From the NCBI RefSeq assembly GCF_014252255.1, contig NZ_CP059213.1:124001-188000 (forward strand): 64,000 nt of DNA, given 5' to 3'. The position numbers were made by a program, and so were the translations under genes. Origin of the DNA: Blattabacterium cuenoti. Its GTDB lineage: Bacteria; Bacteroidota; Bacteroidia; Flavobacteriales; Blattabacteriaceae. The stretch's first letter is position 1, and each line of letters begins with the position of its first letter. This document shows, one piece after another, positions 9,362 through 18,310 of this stretch. The notes under the pieces are model-generated. The model ran no database searches. It was not told where the DNA came from and saw only the letters and a program-made list of their open reading frames with translations.

Positions 9362-10290
9362 AAATTTTTTAATTTTCCTTTAAAATTATTTATAGATGAA
9401 TAATTTTTTTTCTGCAAAAAAATGATAAATTCTTTTTTTAATCTATCAAATACTGAAATTCCTTCTTTTATAAATTGTGTACCAATTTGAACTGCGGAAG
9501 CTCCACATAATATATGCTCAAAAATATCTTTTCCAGAAGAAATACCACCACATCCTATAATAGAAATATCTTTTCTAAGAAAAGTATAAAATTTACGAAT
9601 ATTGGATAATGCAAATGGTTTTATAATTAATCCCCCTATTCCTCCAAATCCATTTTTTGGTTTTATAACAGTATTTTCTTTATTTATATCAATAAAAATA
9701 CCATTAGGTAAACTATTAATACAAGTGACAAAAATAATAGGAAATTTATTTAAAATTAAAGATATATTTTTAATATGTTTTTCCTTAAAAAAAGGAGGTA
9801 ATTTAATTCCTAAAGGTTTTTTATTAAATTTAAATATACTTTCTAAAAAATCAGAAATTTTGTATAAATTATTTCCTAATATTTCTTCTTTAATATTTGG
9901 ACAAGATAAATTTAATTCTATAGCTGTAATTTTTTTAGAAAAATTAGCTTTTTTAATGAGAAAAAAATTTTCTTCTATTGATAATCCAGATATAGAAAGA
10001 AAAATAGGTTTTTTTATTTTTTTATTTTGAAAAAAATTTAAATAAAAATCTATTCCTAGATTAGGTAATCCCATAGAGTTAATACTTCCTATATTCCATT
10101 CAAAATATCTTGGTTTTATATTTCCTTTTCTTGGTTTTTTTGTACAACTTTTTGTAACAATAGCACCAGAAGAACTGTTCAAAAGGTCAGATAATTCTTT
10201 ATCTGTAGTACAAAGAGCTCCTGAAGCATTCATAATACATGATGTAAGTTTAATTTTATTTATGTAAGTAGAAATATCTATTTTTTTCAT
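9355..10290 (-). CDS. pyrD: Dihydroorotate dehydrogenase, class 1A
   Basis: 311 aa from the ATG at 10290, the same length as the Lactococcus lactis class 1A enzyme. A longer frame to 10341 adds a non-conserved hydrophobic stretch and is rejected. Class 1A features are visible: ELNLSCPN with the catalytic cysteine, KPLGIKLPPFF, and the FMN-binding VIKPKNGFGGIGG and GCGGISSGKD segments. The family is cytosolic and normally uses fumarate as electron acceptor to turn dihydroorotate into orotate. It is divergent from pyrEF (64 bp apart), which performs the next two steps, so the two may share a control region. Confidence 0.94.
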   Translation of the reverse strand: MKKIDISTYINKIKLTSCIMNASGALCTTDKELSDLLNSSSGAIVTKSCTKKPRKGNIKPRYFEWNIGSINSMGLPNLGIDFYLNFFQNKKIKKPIFLSISGLSIEENFFLIKKANFSKKITAIELNLSCPNIKEEILGNNLYKISDFLESIFKFNKKPLGIKLPPFFKEKHIKNISLILNKFPIIFVTCINSLPNGIFIDINKENTVIKPKNGFGGIGGLIIKPFALSNIRKFYTFLRKDISIIGCGGISSGKDIFEHILCGASAVQIGTQFIKEGISVFDRLKKEFIIFLQKKNYSSINNFKGKLKNFQ

Positions 10291-10354
10291 AGTTATATGA
10301 ATTATAATAATATCCAAGTATAAAATTTTTAACTTTACCAAAACAGTTTTTTTT

Positions 10355-11725
10355 ATGAAAGAAAAAGAACAGTTCTTCTTAAAAATTTACAATTTAGGAA
10401 TCATAAAATTTGGAAAGTTTACTTTAAAAAGCGGTATGAATTCTCCTATATATATAGATTTTCGTCCAATAGCTTCTAGACCAGATTTTTTAATAAAATT
10501 ATCAGATTTACTTCTTAATGAAGTATCATCTAATAATTCTAATAATTTTGAACTAATTTGTGGAGTTCCTTACGCTGCTTTACCTATAGCTACAACTTTA
10601 TCTTTACGATCTAAAATTCCATTAATTATTAAAAGAAAAGAAAATAAAGGTTATGGAACTAAACGTATGATTGAAGGTATTTATAAAAAAGGACAAAATT
10701 GTCTTCTTATAGAAGATGTCATAACAAGTGGAGATAGTTTACTAAAAACTATAATAGATCTTGAAAAAGAAGGATTGATTATAAAATATATTATGTCTAT
10801 TTTGGATAGAGAACAAGGAGGAATAGAAAATATAAAAAAAAAAGGATATAATATAAGAACTTTATTTCGTATAGGAGAAGTATTAAAAATTTTAGAAAAA
10901 AAATTTTTTTTAAAAAAAAAAGAAATACATACAATTCAATTTTTTTTTAGTAAAAAAAATAGAAAAAATATTCAAAATAAACGTATTTCTTATGAAGAAA
11001 AAAAAAAGATAATTTCTCATCCTATAGGACAAAAACTTATTGATATAACATTGAAAAAAAAAACAAATTTAATAGTTTCTGCAGATTTAGTATATTCTAA
11101 AAATATATTAAAATTAGTCCATTTAATTGGAGACATAATTTGTGGATTAAAACTTCATGTAGATATAATTAATGATTTTTCATTTTCATTTATAAATTCT
11201 CTTAAAAATATTTCTATAGAAAAAAAATTTTTATTATTTGAAGATAGAAAATTATGTGATGTCGGTCCTACTAATTATCTTCAATTACATTATGGAATAT
11301 ATAAAATTTCTTCTTGGGCAGATATTATTACTACACATGTATTTGCTGGAAGTGCAAGTATACAAAATTTGAAGATTCCTTCTAATATGGGATTAATTAC
11401 AATATCGGAGATGTCTTCTTATGGTAGATTATCCGATGATAATTATATCCGAAAAGTATTAAATATTTCTTTAAAAAATCCAAAAGTTATTGGAACTGTT
11501 GCACAAAGAAAAGTAGACGATAGATTACTTTTATTTACACCTGGAATTCATTTTTCTAATTCAAATAACTTAGGAAATACTTATATTCATCCTAATCAAG
11601 CTTTTGAAAAAAATGGAAGTGATTTTATTATTGTAGGAAAAGCTATTTATCAGTCTAAAAATCCAAAAATAGCAGCAGAAAAATATAGAAATGCAGGATG
11701 GAAAGCATATGAAAATGGACTATAA
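10355..11725 (+). CDS. pyrE-pyrF: Fused orotate phosphoribosyltransferase / OMP decarboxylase (UMP synthase-like)
   Basis: 456 aa and two domains. Residues about 1-185 are the phosphoribosyltransferase, with the PRPP loop CLLIEDVITSGDS at 116-128 and YGTKRMIEG at 100-108. Residues about 215-456 are the decarboxylase with the catalytic DxKxxD set at D297, K299 and D302 in FEDRKLCDVG, then ITTHVFAGS, LFTPGI and IIVGKAIY. The order and local sequence (CGVPYAALPIAT, RRKE-like KRKENKGYGTKR, DREQGG) look like animal UMP synthase more than the separate bacterial enzymes. It converts orotate to OMP and then UMP. The lysine-rich linker (180-215) includes an in-frame A10 tract. Confidence 0.95.
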   Translation: MKEKEQFFLKIYNLGIIKFGKFTLKSGMNSPIYIDFRPIASRPDFLIKLSDLLLNEVSSNNSNNFELICGVPYAALPIATTLSLRSKIPLIIKRKENKGYGTKRMIEGIYKKGQNCLLIEDVITSGDSLLKTIIDLEKEGLIIKYIMSILDREQGGIENIKKKGYNIRTLFRIGEVLKILEKKFFLKKKEIHTIQFFFSKKNRKNIQNKRISYEEKKKIISHPIGQKLIDITLKKKTNLIVSADLVYSKNILKLVHLIGDIICGLKLHVDIINDFSFSFINSLKNISIEKKFLLFEDRKLCDVGPTNYLQLHYGIYKISSWADIITTHVFAGSASIQNLKIPSNMGLITISEMSSYGRLSDDNYIRKVLNISLKNPKVIGTVAQRKVDDRLLLFTPGIHFSNSNNLGNTYIHPNQAFEKNGSDFIIVGKAIYQSKNPKIAAEKYRNAGWKAYENGL

Positions 11726-11757
11726 AAATAAAAATCGAATAAAATTCACGTTTTTTA

Positions 11758-11776
11758 AGTTTTTTGTAAAAAAACT
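11758..11776 (+). terminator. Possible weak hairpin after pyrEF
   Basis: AGTTTTTT (11758-11765) pairs perfectly with AAAAAACT (11769-11776) around a 3-nt loop, 33 bp after the pyrEF stop. The rest of the 192-bp gap before marC is AT-only low-complexity sequence with a second T9/A9 repeat at about 11819-11840. It could end pyrEF transcripts, but such hairpins also arise by chance at this base composition. Confidence 0.3.
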
Positions 11777-11917
11777 AATGATATTGATTATATTTTTATT
11801 TAATTTGTGTATGTTTCTTTTTTTTTTATACAAAAAAAAATAAAAATCATTGAAAGTGTGTTTTTAATCAAAAAAAAATTATAATTCATAATAAAATAAA
11901 AATTTTTTATAAAAATT

Positions 11918-12496
11918 TTGAATATGGAATGGATAAATTCATTAATTAGTTGTTTTATGATACTTTTTAGCATTATAGATATATTAGGAAACGCTCCAAT
12001 TATTATGGGGTTTAAATCAAAAGGTAATATAATAGATACTAAAAAAGTTATAATTACTTCTCTTATTATATTCTTATCTTTCTTATTTTTAGGACAACCT
12101 ATGTTAAAAATTATTGGAGTAGATGTTCATTCTTTTTCTGTTGCAGGATCTATAGTATTATTTTTAATTGGGTTAGAGATGATATTGGGAGTAGATTTTC
12201 ATAAGGTTACAGAAAATGCGCAAACTTCTATTGTTCCAATAGCTTTTCCTCTTATAGCTGGACCTGGATCTTTAACTACATTAATTTCATTAAGAACAAC
12301 TTATGATGTAAATATTATTCTTTTATCTTTAATACTTAATATGATAGTTGTTTATTTTGTAATAGATAGATGTGATTTTATAGCAGAAAAAATAGGAAAT
12401 AATGGTTTAGACATTCTTAAAAAAATATTTGGAATTGTTTTATTAGCATTTGCCGTTAAAATTTTTGGAGCAAATGCTAGTCAATTATTTCAATAA
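11918..12496 (+). CDS. MarC-family integral membrane protein
   Basis: 192 aa with about six hydrophobic segments. Family signatures include the N-terminal FSIIDILGNAPI, the central VAGSIVLFLIGLEMILG and the IVPIAFPLIAGPGSLTT segment, matching the UPF0056/MarC family. The biochemical role of MarC proteins is unknown; the old link to multiple antibiotic resistance was not upheld. It stands alone: pyrEF ends 192 bp upstream and the frameshifted rnpA converges 26 bp downstream. Confidence 0.9.
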   Translation: MNMEWINSLISCFMILFSIIDILGNAPIIMGFKSKGNIIDTKKVIITSLIIFLSFLFLGQPMLKIIGVDVHSFSVAGSIVLFLIGLEMILGVDFHKVTENAQTSIVPIAFPLIAGPGSLTTLISLRTTYDVNIILLSLILNMIVVYFVIDRCDFIAEKIGNNGLDILKKIFGIVLLAFAVKIFGANASQLFQ

Positions 12497-12522
12497 TCAT
12501 AAATCATAATAAAATATATTTT

Positions 12523-12869
12523 TTATTTTATTTTATTGAATATTTTTTGAATAGCCTGATTGATATCTTGAAATTTAGGAAAATAAAAATTTTTATAAAT
12601 AAAAATTATGTAAAAATTTTTATTTATAATTTTTTTTTCTAAAATATATTGATTTAATGAAAAACAAGCTCTTAATAAACGTTTTATTCTATTTCTATGA
12701 ACCGATTTTTTAAAATTTTTTTTTTTACTAAAGTTCCAATTAAGTTGCTAAATGAATTTTTTTTATAATTTATTTTTTTTAATATAAAAACACAACAAAT
12801 AGGATCTACTAATAAATATTTTCCATTTTTTATAATTTGATTAAAAATTTTATGATTTTTTATTTTCAT
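12523..12869 (-). pseudogene. rnpA: RNase P protein component, frameshifted in an A11 tract
   Basis: The frame from ATG 12869 gives MKIKNHKIFNQIIKNGKYLL and continues to LVKKK, as in RnpA. At a run of 11 A residues (12716-12726 on the minus strand) it shifts and stops at KNRFIEIE. Adding one A restores NFKKSVHRNRIKRLLRACF, the conserved RnpA RNR signature, and an open frame to the TAA at 12523-12525, for a product of 115 aa, the normal length. RnpA assists the RNase P RNA encoded at 713-1050. Strong downstream conservation argues for polymerase slippage rescuing the protein, a very recent mutation, or a homopolymer miscount, rather than old decay. It lies 17 bp after fbp on the same strand. 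Confidence 0.88.
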
Positions 12870-12886
12870 AATAATATATATGAATT

Positions 12887-13894
12887 TTATCCAAAATTGT
12901 TCATAAATTTTTCTAATTGAGACACCATTCCTATGGGGCCACATATAAATGGAGTTCTTTGATGTAATTCTTTTGGTTCTATATCTAGAATACTATTTTT
13001 TCCATCAGAAGCTTTTCCTCCAGCTTGTTCTGTTAAAAAAGCTATAGGATTACATTCATAAAGCAATCTTAATTTTCCTTCTGGATAAGAAGCTGTTTTA
13101 GGATAAATATATATTCCTCCTTGTATTATATTTCTATGAAAATCACCAACTAAAGATCCAATATATCTTGCTGTATAAGGACGATTATCTTTTTTTTCTT
13201 GACAATATCTTATAAATTTTCTAATTCCATTAGAAAATTTTGCATAATTTCCTTCATTAATAGAATAAATTTTTTCTTTTACAGGAAAATGAATATTATA
13301 ATGAGATAAATAAAAAGTACCAACTGAAGGATCTAAAGTAAATCCATGTACTCCATTTCCAGTACTGTATACTAATATAGTTGAAGATCCATAAATAATA
13401 TATCCTGCAAGAATTTGTTTATTTCCTTGTTGTAAAAAATCTTCTATTGTTACATCCATTTGAATAGGAGATTTTTTTATATATACGGAAAATATAGTTC
13501 CAATAGATACATTAACGTCTATATTAGAAGATCCATCAAGTGGATCTATTAAAACAATATATTGATTTTGTAAAAAATTTTCTTTTTTATCTTTATTATT
13601 TATCACTATAAAATCTTTAGCTTCTTCAGAAGCTATTCCACAAACTACATTTCTATTTTTAAAAGATTCAAGAAAAGCTCTATGAGCAAAATCATCTAAT
13701 TTTTTTTGATTTTCTCCTTGAATGTTAATTACTCCAGAACTACCTATAATTTCTGTAGTTAATCCTGCTTTATTAACTTCTTTATGAATAGCTTTAGAAG
13801 CTAACTTAATAGAACTAAATAATCGCAATAAAGATTCAGTTGAATACGAAAAATAATCTCGATTTTCTATAATAAACTCTCCTAATGTATACAT
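12887..13894 (-). CDS. fbp: Fructose-1,6-bisphosphatase class I
   Basis: 335 aa, normal for class I. It hydrolyses fructose 1,6-bisphosphate to fructose 6-phosphate, the committed step of gluconeogenesis. The metal and substrate site [20 protein letters not shown] is intact (about residues 113-132), as are [12 protein letters not shown] and the C-terminal [17 protein letters not shown]. Together with the aldolase gene at 51.6 kb it supports sugar synthesis from amino-acid carbon. It is followed on the same strand by the broken rnpA and faces away from plsC. Confidence 0.96.
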   Translation of the reverse strand: MYTLGEFIIENRDYFSYSTESLLRLFSSIKLASKAIHKEVNKAGLTTEIIGSSGVINIQGENQKKLDDFAHRAFLESFKNRNVVCGIASEEAKDFIVINNKDKKENFLQNQYIVLIDPLDGSSNIDVNVSIGTIFSVYIKKSPIQMDVTIEDFLQQGNKQILAGYIIYGSSTILVYSTGNGVHGFTLDPSVGTFYLSHYNIHFPVKEKIYSINEGNYAKFSNGIRKFIRYCQEKKDNRPYTARYIGSLVGDFHRNIIQGGIYIYPKTASYPEGKLRLLYECNPIAFLTEQAGGKASDGKNSILDIEPKELHQRTPFICGPIGMVSQLEKFMNNFG

Positions 13895-13988
13895 GTATCA
13901 GGAAATACAACACTTTTATTTTAAATTACTATCTTAATTTAATAAAGTTATTAAAAATTTTTTTATTTTTATTAAATTTTATTTATTA

Positions 13989-14747
13989 ATGAGAATATTG
14001 CAAATATTATTTGTATTATTATGGAGAATATGGTTTTTTATTATAAATATATTTTTAATTCCATTATGGGCAGGAGTTTCTATTCCGTTTCTTTTTAAAG
14101 ATAAATATTATCCTATTGCATATTGGTTCCATCAAATGTGGGCTAGAAGTAATTTACTTCTTATGGGATTTTGGTATATTTTAGAAAAAGATGAAGAAAT
14201 ATTAGATAAAAATAAACAATATGTGATTATCAGTAATCATACATCTATTATGGATATTATGTTAATTTATTCTTTAATGAGAAATCATCCTCTAGTTTTT
14301 GTAGGAAAAGCAGAATTAGCGAAACTTCCATTTTTTGGTTTTGTTTATAAAAAAAGTAATATTCTTATAGATCGAAAAAATTTATCTAGTTGTATAAAAG
14401 TATTTAAAAAAATACAAGATAAAGTAGATTCTGGAAAAAGTGTTTGTATTTTTCCAGAAGGTGGAGTTCCTAATCCTTCTATTTTTTTGGATAATTTTAA
14501 AAATGGAGCTTTTTTTACAGCAATAATAAAAAAAATATCTATTATACCTTTTACCATTGCTGATATAAAAACTAAATTTCCTAATTTTTCTTTTATAAAA
14601 GGATGCCCAGGAAAAGTAAGAATAAAACAACATCATTCTATATCAACAAAAAATTTATCTTTAAAAGATAAAAATAATTTGAACAAAAAATGTTTTAATT
14701 TAATTAAATATCAATTAGAAAAATTTGAACGTGAAAAAAATAAATGA
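13989..14747 (+). CDS. plsC: 1-acyl-sn-glycerol-3-phosphate acyltransferase
   Basis: 252 aa. An N-terminal membrane segment (about residues 5-30) precedes the acyltransferase domain with the catalytic NHTSIMD (HX4D, about 83-89), the KAELAKLPFFGF substrate segment and FPEGGVPNPS in place of the usual FPEGTRS. It transfers the second acyl chain to make phosphatidic acid at the inner membrane face. The 3' end lies close to rnhA, which begins within or just after it, suggesting co-transcription. Confidence 0.92.
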   Translation: MRILQILFVLLWRIWFFIINIFLIPLWAGVSIPFLFKDKYYPIAYWFHQMWARSNLLLMGFWYILEKDEEILDKNKQYVIISNHTSIMDIMLIYSLMRNHPLVFVGKAELAKLPFFGFVYKKSNILIDRKNLSSCIKVFKKIQDKVDSGKSVCIFPEGGVPNPSIFLDNFKNGAFFTAIIKKISIIPFTIADIKTKFPNFSFIKGCPGKVRIKQHHSISTKNLSLKDKNNLNKKCFNLIKYQLEKFEREKNK

Positions 14748-14754
14748 ATTATTC

Positions 14755-15240
14755 GTGAATAAAAAAATTCATATTTATACTGACGGTTCTTCTAAAGGAA
14801 ATCCTGGACCAGGAGGATATGGAATTTTTATAGAAAAAATTGTTGGAAATTCTTATAATAGAGAAATAATATCTGAAGGATATCGTTATACAACTAATAA
14901 TAGAATGGAACTATTAGCAGTTATAGTAGGTTTAGAAAAAATAGAAAAAAAAAAACAAAATATTGTAATTTTTACTGATTCTAAATATATCGTAAATACA
15001 ATTCAAAAAAAATGGATTTATAAATGGGAAAAAAATAATTTTTTAAAAAAAAAAAATGTAGATCTTTGGAAAAGATTTTTAAATTTGTTTCATAAACAAT
15101 TTATTATTTTTCAATGGATAAAATCTCATAATAACCATTATATTAATGATTTTTGTGATAAATTATCTGTTCAGGCATCTAAAAAAAAAATTCTTCAAAT
15201 AGATTATGTATATGAAAATATTAGTAAATTAAATTATTAA
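14755..15240 (+). CDS. rnhA: Ribonuclease HI
   Basis: 161 aa from the GTG at 14755, which puts the conserved IHIYTDGSSKGNPGPGGYG close to the N-terminus and just after plsC. Upstream in-frame GTG 14731 or TTG 14725 would overlap plsC and add 8-10 residues. The four acidic catalytic residues are present in TDGSS, RMELLAV, TDSKYI and FCDKLS; the histidine of the active-site loop is in KSHNNHYIND. It cuts RNA in RNA-DNA hybrids. An in-frame A12 tract at 15045-15056 encodes KKKN. The stop overlaps the convergent methyltransferase gene by 4 bp. Confidence 0.93.
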   Translation: MNKKIHIYTDGSSKGNPGPGGYGIFIEKIVGNSYNREIISEGYRYTTNNRMELLAVIVGLEKIEKKKQNIVIFTDSKYIVNTIQKKWIYKWEKNNFLKKKNVDLWKRFLNLFHKQFIIFQWIKSHNNHYINDFCDKLSVQASKKKILQIDYVYENISKLNY

Positions 15241-16055
15241 ATAATAGAAAAATTTTTTTGTCTAATAATTTCATATATTATTATAGAGATAGCATTACTA
15301 ACATTTAATGAATCTACATTTCCAAACATAGGAATAGTTATAATTGTTTCTGTTTTTTTGAACCAAAAATTAGATATTCCTTTATTTTCTGAACCAAAAA
15401 TAATAGCTAATTTTGAATAATTTAACTTTATTTTATATAAATTTTTTTCTTTTTTATGATTATAAAATCCTGTTAATATAATTTTTACTTTATTTTTTTT
15501 TAACCAATCAAAAATGGATTCCATTTTTTCTATAAAAATTTTTGTTGTAAAAACACTTCCTAAACTAGACCTAATTACATTAGAATTATAAATATAAGTT
15601 TTCATATTACATAATATAATCAAATGAATACCTGCAGAATCAGATGTTCTTAATATAGCTCCTATATTACCAGGCTTTTCAATTCCATCTAATATAAGAA
15701 TTAAAGAATTATCGGTTATTGTTTCATTTTTTAATTTATTTTTAATAAATTTTTCTTTAAATAAAGCAATAATTCCACCAGAATTTTCTCTATATGCTAA
15801 TTTTTTAAATATTTTTATACTGATGAAAAAAATAATAGAATAATATAATTTAATTATATTTATATTCATATTACTTTTATATTTATAAAATATTTTTTGA
15901 CATATAAATATTTTTTTAGGAAAAAAATTTCCTTTTATAGCCATTTTAAATTCTTGAATACCTTCAACAATAAATTCACTAATAGAATTTTTATTTCTAT
16001 AATTTTTGATTAAAAATTTAATTTCTTTATTTTGTAAACTGTATATTTTTTTCAT
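15237..16055 (-). CDS. SpoU/TrmH-family RNA 2'-O-methyltransferase
   Basis: 272 aa. The three knotted-fold motifs are present: GIEKPGNIGAILRTSDSAG (about residues 128-146), LAIIFGSENKGIS and LNVSNAISIIIYE near the C-terminus. An N-terminal substrate-binding domain (residues 1-110) resembles RlmB/TsnR-type enzymes. These SAM-dependent enzymes methylate ribose in rRNA or tRNA; the exact target cannot be told. The 3' end overlaps rnhA by 4 bp, and only 13 bp separate its start from the divergent deaminase pseudogene. Confidence 0.88.
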   Translation of the reverse strand: MKKIYSLQNKEIKFLIKNYRNKNSISEFIVEGIQEFKMAIKGNFFPKKIFICQKIFYKYKSNMNINIIKLYYSIIFFISIKIFKKLAYRENSGGIIALFKEKFIKNKLKNETITDNSLILILDGIEKPGNIGAILRTSDSAGIHLIILCNMKTYIYNSNVIRSSLGSVFTTKIFIEKMESIFDWLKKNKVKIILTGFYNHKKEKNLYKIKLNYSKLAIIFGSENKGISNFWFKKTETIITIPMFGNVDSLNVSNAISIIIYEIIRQKNFSII

Positions 16056-16068
16056 ATATTTTTATATA

Positions 16069-16535
16069 ATGAATTACAAAATTTACAAAAAACACAATGA
16101 TATTAAATATATGAAATTTGCTATTGAGCAATCAAAATTATCTTTTTGTAAAAAAAAAAAGTTGGAGCTATTATTGTTAATAATCATAAAATAATATCTT
16201 ATGGTTATAATAAAACTCCAAATGGATTTGATAATATATGTGAAGAAAAAAATGGAAAAACTAAGTGGTATGTAATACATGCAGAAGAAAATGCAATATT
16301 AAAACTTTCTTCTTCATTTTTATCTTGTAAAGGAGCGTCTATTTACATTACACATTTTCCATGTGAAAAATGTTGTAAATTGATTTATCAGTCTAATATC
16401 AAAAAAATTATATATTTACATAGGTCTACAAAAAATGATAAAGAAATGTTTTTTTTAAAAAAATTAAAAATAAAAATTAAAAAATTAAACCCAGGTGGCG
16501 AAATTGGTATACGCACTGGACTCAAAATCCAGTGA
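16069..16535 (+). pseudogene. Deoxycytidylate (dCMP) deaminase, frameshifted in an A11 tract and running into tRNA-Leu
   Basis: From ATG 16069 the first 27 residues end in QSKLSFC, followed by A11 at 16150-16160; in the raw frame translation stops at 16194. One extra A restores KKKKVGAIIVNNHKIISYGYN and the whole zinc-deaminase core: HAEENAILK and FPCEKCCKLI. This matches dCMP deaminases, which make dUMP for thymidylate synthase (thyA at 24 kb). The restored frame (155 codons) has no stop before tRNA-Leu and ends only at TGA 16533-16535, overlapping the tRNA by 47 bp. Conserved catalytic residues suggest recent or rescued loss. RibD-type deaminases were considered, but the TPNGFDNICEE segment fits dCMP deaminase better. 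Confidence 0.85.
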
Positions 16536-16574
16536 TTTTATTAAATCATGCGGGTTCAAATCCCGCTCTGGGTA
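16489..16574 (+). tRNA. tRNA-Leu (anticodon CAA)
   Basis: Acceptor strands ACCCAGG (16489-16495) and TCTGGGT (16567-16573) pair, with discriminator A at 16574. The D arm GGCGAAATTGG, a long variable arm and TTCAAAT T-loop fit leucine tRNA. The anticodon loop CTCAAAA gives CAA at 16523-16525, reading TTG. No CCA is encoded. The 5' half overlaps the extended reading frame of the deaminase pseudogene, and ureC converges 17 bp downstream. Confidence 0.94.
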
Positions 16575-16591
16575 TTTTTCATTTTTTTAAA

Positions 16592-18310
16592 TTAAAATAA
16601 AAAATATCTTTGGGATAGTGGTAAAATATCAGAAGGATTAGAAATAATTTTTTCCCCATTTATATAAACATTATAGGTTTTTGGATCAATTTCTAAATTG
16701 GGAGTTTCTCCATTTAAGATCATATCTTTTTTAGATAAAAAACGACATCCTTTTACTATTTTTATTTGTTTTTTAATTTCATTTTTTTCAAAAAAACCAT
16801 TATTAATAGCAGATGCAGAAACAAAAAGACTACTTAATTTTGGTTCAAAATAACCAAACATTTTACGATACATGAATGGTTGAGGTGTAGGAATAGTTGC
16901 ATTAGGATCTCCCATACTAGCGTATACAATCATTCCACTTTTTATAACTAATTCAGGTTTAACTCCAAAAAAAGATGGTTTCCATAATACTAAATCTGCC
17001 ATTTTACCAATATTTACAGATCCTACATATTCTGAGATACCATGAGTAATAGCGGGATTTATAGTATATTTTGATATGTATCTTTTTACTCTAAAATTAT
17101 CATTTTTTGGATTTGTCTTTTTATTTTTATTAAAAAGACATCCTCTTTCTTTTTTCATTTTATCAGCTGTTTGCCAAGTTCTTTTTACTATTTCTCCTAT
17201 ACGCCCCATCGCTTGTGAATCTGAACTAGTCATACTAATAGCACCAATATCATGTAAAACTCCTTCTGCACTAATAGTTTCAGATCTAATACGTGATTTA
17301 GCAAAAGCTATATCTTCTGGTAGATTAGAATCTAAATGATGACAAATCATTAACATATCTAAATGTTCATCTATTGTATTACAAGTATAAGGCATTGTAG
17401 GACTTGTAGATGAAGGTAAAATATTAGAAAAAGATATTACTTTTAATAAATCGGGGGCATGTCCTCCTCCAGCTCCTTCTGTATGATAAGTATGAATAGT
17501 TCTACCTTTAAATATTTTTAAAGTATCCTCAATATAACCTGATTCATTTAATGAATCAGTATGTATATTTACTTGAATATCTAATTTATCAGAAACATTT
17601 AGACATTGATCTATTACATAAGGAGTACTTCCCCAATCTTCATGAATTTTTAATCCTCCAGCACCTGCTTCTATTTGTTCAATTAAAGCTTTAGGATTAG
17701 AGCTATTTCCACTAGCAAGAAAAATAAAATTAATAGGAATATGATCTGTACTTTTTAACATTCTTTGAATATTCCATACTCCAGAAGTACAATTTGTAGC
17801 TATAGTACCAGTCGCTGGACCTGATCCTCCACCAATAATAGTAGTTGTTCCATTTTCTAATGCAACATCAAATAATTGCGGACATATATAATGAACATGG
17901 CTATCTACACTTCCAGCTGTTATAATTATATTTTCTGAAGAAATAACTTCTGTTCCTGCTCCAATATACATATTTGGATTAACTCCATCCATAAAATATG
18001 GATTTCCCGCTTTTCCTATTCCAACTATAATTCCATTTTTAATTCCAATATCAGCTTTTATAATACCCCAATAATCAATAATAATAGCATTAGTTAATAC
18101 TAAATCTAAAACTCCTTCATTTCTTGTAGCAAATGGATGTTGTCCCATACCATCTCTAATAACTTTTCCTCCTCCAAATACACATTCATCTCCATAAATA
18201 GTATAATCTTTTTCTATTTCAATCCATAAAGATGTATCTCCTAAACGAATTTTATCTCCTTTTGTAGGACCATACATACTTGCATAAGATTTTCTGTCTA
18301 TTTTTTTCAT
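16592..18310 (-). CDS. ureC: Urease alpha subunit
   Basis: 572 aa. All nickel and catalytic residues are in place: H138 and H140 (SHVHYICP), the lysine carbamylated to bridge the nickels K221 ([10 protein letters not shown]), H250, H276, the flap histidine H324 (CHHLD) and D364 ([10 protein letters not shown]). Urease splits urea into ammonia and carbon dioxide. The ATG overlaps the ureAB stop by 4 bp (translational coupling). No accessory genes (ureD, E, F, G) needed for nickel insertion lie in this window; tRNA-Leu and the deaminase pseudogene follow instead. Confidence 0.98.
   Translation of the reverse strand: MKKIDRKSYASMYGPTKGDKIRLGDTSLWIEIEKDYTIYGDECVFGGGKVIRDGMGQHPFATRNEGVLDLVLTNAIIIDYWGIIKADIGIKNGIIVGIGKAGNPYFMDGVNPNMYIGAGTEVISSENIIITAGSVDSHVHYICPQLFDVALENGTTTIIGGGSGPATGTIATNCTSGVWNIQRMLKSTDHIPINFIFLASGNSSNPKALIEQIEAGAGGLKIHEDWGSTPYVIDQCLNVSDKLDIQVNIHTDSLNESGYIEDTLKIFKGRTIHTYHTEGAGGGHAPDLLKVISFSNILPSSTSPTMPYTCNTIDEHLDMLMICHHLDSNLPEDIAFAKSRIRSETISAEGVLHDIGAISMTSSDSQAMGRIGEIVKRTWQTADKMKKERGCLFNKNKKTNPKNDNFRVKRYISKYTINPAITHGISEYVGSVNIGKMADLVLWKPSFFGVKPELVIKSGMIVYASMGDPNATIPTPQPFMYRKMFGYFEPKLSSLFVSASAINNGFFEKNEIKKQIKIVKGCRFLSKKDMILNGETPNLEIDPKTYNVYINGEKIISNPSDILPLSQRYFLF

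Noticed and set aside
9602..10030. 142-aa ORF opposite pyrD
   Set aside because: Antisense shadow of a clear gene, with no family resemblance; the same holds for other opposite-strand ORFs over plsC, ureC, purL, purM and lipA.
10291..10341. Extended PyrD N-terminus
   Set aside because: Hydrophobic, non-conserved addition; the shorter form matches the class 1A length exactly.
12870..12944. Longer start for the rnpA frame, reaching into fbp
   Set aside because: The added residues overlap the end of fbp and do not resemble RnpA; ATG 12869 fits the family.
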